DNA of 64,000 nucleotides from Cycas panzhihuaensis. Its lineage: Eukaryota; Cycadophyta. Below, in pieces: positions 61,840-64,000 of the stretch (position 1 is its first letter; each line of letters opens with the position of its first letter). The DNA lies in contig CM041465.1 of NCBI GenBank assembly GCA_023213395.1, forward strand, positions 119,543,741 to 119,607,740, given 5' to 3'. The notes below the pieces were generated by a model. It was not told the DNA's origin. It saw nothing but the letters and a program-made list of their open reading frames with translations, and did no database searches. The position numbers and the translations under genes were made by a program.

Positions 61840-62590
61840 TGTGTTCCATGACCTAATCTTTTACTAACCTTGTTAACCCTATTGCTTCTGATATGATCTT
61901 TACACTGAACATTTTGACTTTTGCCTATAAATCCTCCTTTAAGCCATTAATAAAGTAACTTATAAAAAAAACCTTTGTCAAACTAATAGTTTGATTTGTA
62001 AGTTTTTTAAACTCAGTCTGGTATTCTTGAACTAAATGTACGTGTCTAAGTTTTGTCAATGCTCCTATAAAGTCTTCATAAGTGCTTAGACCAAATCTTA
62101 CTATTAGTTAAGTACATAATTCATTCCAAGTGGGTATTCCTATAGTTCTTTCCAACCATTGATACCATTAGATGGCCTCATATTCCAAGTCGAAGGAGGC
62201 CAACATGACCTTTTGGGTATCTAGTATTTGATTTAGCTGGAAGTACTATTCAACCCTATAAATCCAACTAGCTATCTTTGTGGCATCAAACCTTGGGAAA
62301 TTAAATTCAGTCATATGGGGAAAATTGCCTAGAATTTAACTTATGGTTTATGTGGGCCCCCTTTAGGCATTTGACTATTGGATTTAGGCATTTGTCAATC
62401 CTACCTATTACATCATTTGTTGTAACCATATGAATGCTAGTAATTTGGTATCCATCCCCATTAACGTGTTGTGTAAGTCATGAATGTCCTTGGTTATAGT
62501 ATCAATCATACCTAATTTTTCTCAAATGACTCTAATTTCATTGACCATGAATTCTATTATGGAGTCTTGAGATTATCTTCTAGTTGCCAT
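61840..62590 (-). pseudogene. Gypsy E gag remnant
   Basis: Starts at ATG 62590 (MATRR), then shows with stops the capsid series LNFPRFDATKIASWIYRVE, YFQLNQILDTQKVMLASF, WYQWLERTIGIPTW, LTKLRHVHLVQEYQTEFKKL and FISYFINGLKEDL. This is the retrotransposon gag domain. The tail toward the protease is degraded and no clear knuckle was seen. Confidence 0.75.
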
Positions 62591-62599
62591 GGTACTTTA

Positions 62600-63937
62600 A
62601 ATATATATTTTTTTAATTAGTTTACCAAAGGGTGGAAAATGATAAATAAATTTTTTTTCAATAAGAGGCTTCGATCAATCGAGCTACATAAATAGGAGAT
62701 ATTTGGGATTTTTTTATAGATTTAGGGATCTCTTAGTTAGGTGTAGGTTCTTGCAATGAAATTTAGTCACTTATGCTAAAAAATTAGCAAACTAATAAAA
62801 AAGGATCTTTTGTTTAGAATGATGGGATCTTACTATAACCAAATTTTAGAGGTAATTTGAGTAATGATTGAGGAGTTATGGTAAATAAAAGGAAAAACAC
62901 TAATATAGAAAATCTAGTAAATTAATTTAGAATTTGATTAGGGGCCCTCAAGAACAGAATGTCTAGAATGAAAATTTAGACAATATAGTAAAGTGTTAAG
63001 GCAAACAAAGCATCTAAAATAAAGATATGGCTCCTAGAGTGATTTTTTTTTTACATGCTTTCTATTGAGTCTGATTCAGACTAAAGGTCAAAATTTCCCT
63101 TGGATATAGAGATTTGATTCTAAAATTTTCATTTACTAAAAAACCCTTACTGCCAAATAGATCTACTATAACATGCTTAAAATCTTTATTCTATTTCATC
63201 TAGAAACCCTTTTTACCACACAAGACTATATCTACTTTATTCTATATGAATTTCTATTCTCTTGTAATTCTATAGAAGCCAAAGTGGGATGGAAAATAAG
63301 GGTTACTAATTTGGGTATAAGGAGAGTCTAGTCTATAGGCCCTCTAATATACTAGTCCTAGTCATAATTAGTAACAATTGTAAAGGCTAGCACACTATCC
63401 TATATCTATACTACCTCGTTTGTAGGATATATGAAGAGTAAATTCCTAGGGTTAACCTCTTACCAATGCACTATAGATAATAGACACCAAAGGCTTCCTA
63501 TATAGGGTTAGTTTAGGAATACCTATAAGGGTCTTCTGATATATGCAAGGTATAAGGAAGCTTAATATCATGCCAGTTGATGTTTAAAGCATGGAACACA
63601 TTCTTTCACATGTAACCATGCTGGGCTAAGAATGACAACTTACTAAGACTATTATAGACCCATAATATAGGGTGTCTAGCCTAGTAAAAAGGGTAGGAGC
63701 CAAGCATAATTATCTACCCTTGACAACTATAGAGATGATAGGAAGAAATAAAAGGATAGAAATGAAGAGTGTCAGATGAGAAACCTTTGCTAAAATCTCC
63801 ACCTATAACTTGTAGTAACCAACCACTCTCACTACTTTTTAATTATCAAGATCCCAAGTGGATGAGATGAGAATATATAATAGGTAATTACAGAATGCCA
63901 CTTAAAAAAAAAGGGCATAGAAGTGGCCCTAAAAAGT
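62600..63937 (-). other. Gypsy E leader, non-coding
   Basis: Between gag and primer site. The 63290-63560 part resembles the gypsy B leader. No recognisable coding. Confidence 0.5.
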
Positions 63938-63949
63938 GCTCTGATACCA
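63938..63949 (-). other. Primer-binding site of gypsy E
   Basis: Plus GCTCTGATACCA, the exact complement of the initiator tRNA-Met primer form, two bases left of the 5' LTR start at 63952. Confidence 0.95.
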
Positions 63950-64000
63950 CTTGGTATACTCCTATTATTGCAAATCCTAAAAAGAACATAAATATGCATG

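Larger units (their letters stand above)
57837..64000 (-). mobile_element. Gypsy E, minus strand, 5' LTR cut by window end
   Basis: The 3' LTR is at 57837-58171. A perfect primer site is at 63938-63949, and the first 49 bases of the 5' LTR (63952-64000) match 57837-57885, sharing TAAAAAGAACA(T/C)AAATATG. Integrase, RT/RNase H, protease and gag follow in minus-strand Ty3/gypsy order. All are broken. Confidence 0.85.

Overview
The window is plant nuclear DNA, very AT-rich, and almost wholly made of LTR retrotransposons inserted into one another. Evidence for a plant: Ty1/copia and Ty3/gypsy polyproteins, primer sites matching initiator tRNA-Met (TGGTATCAGAGC and variants), and broken pieces of plant-type host genes (a pentatricopeptide repeat protein, an inositol-transporter-like protein). 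I see no complete host gene, no rRNA and no CRISPR. The depth of nesting and the decay suggest a large genome that removes repeats slowly; gymnosperm or repeat-rich angiosperm cannot be told apart here. Element letters (A-L, T) are my own labels.

Nesting, read from LTR pairs and 5-bp target-site duplications (TSDs). D is a short TRIM-like element (272-57778, TSD TTACT). Its left LTR is cut in two by copia A (505-56962, minus strand, TSD TATAT). So one roughly 1-kb element is spread over 57.5 kb. Inside A, left to right: truncated copia I (4045-8109, minus); AT-rich DNA with a stray primer site K (16887); non-coding element L (11306-15585, TSD CTCTT); an RNase H relic (17960-18250); a Tat-like gypsy T (19335-26159, minus); gypsy B (29023-45233, plus); a copia RT scrap J (45985-46175); and copia G (46176-55620, plus). 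B is itself split by F (31280-37192, gag only) and C (39404-43479). G is split by H (48213-54951, TSD TTGTA), the youngest and best-preserved gypsy. To the right of D lies gypsy E (57837 to the window end, minus).

The most interesting content is in F and C. F carries a 2-kb block of several unrelated host gene fragments, all on the strand opposite to F. C carries a coiled-coil host-like fragment with a 96-bp in-frame duplication and a splice-donor-like site, plus a 72-nt minus-strand relic resembling tRNA-Pro. These look like gene-fragment capture by non-autonomous retroelements or by DNA transposons nested in them.

All coding regions are damaged. H comes closest to intact: an open gag, and a pol with two in-frame stops, one scrambled codon patch and two later frameshifts. 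No gene here looks able to act alone, so the window is best read as a stratigraphy of insertions.
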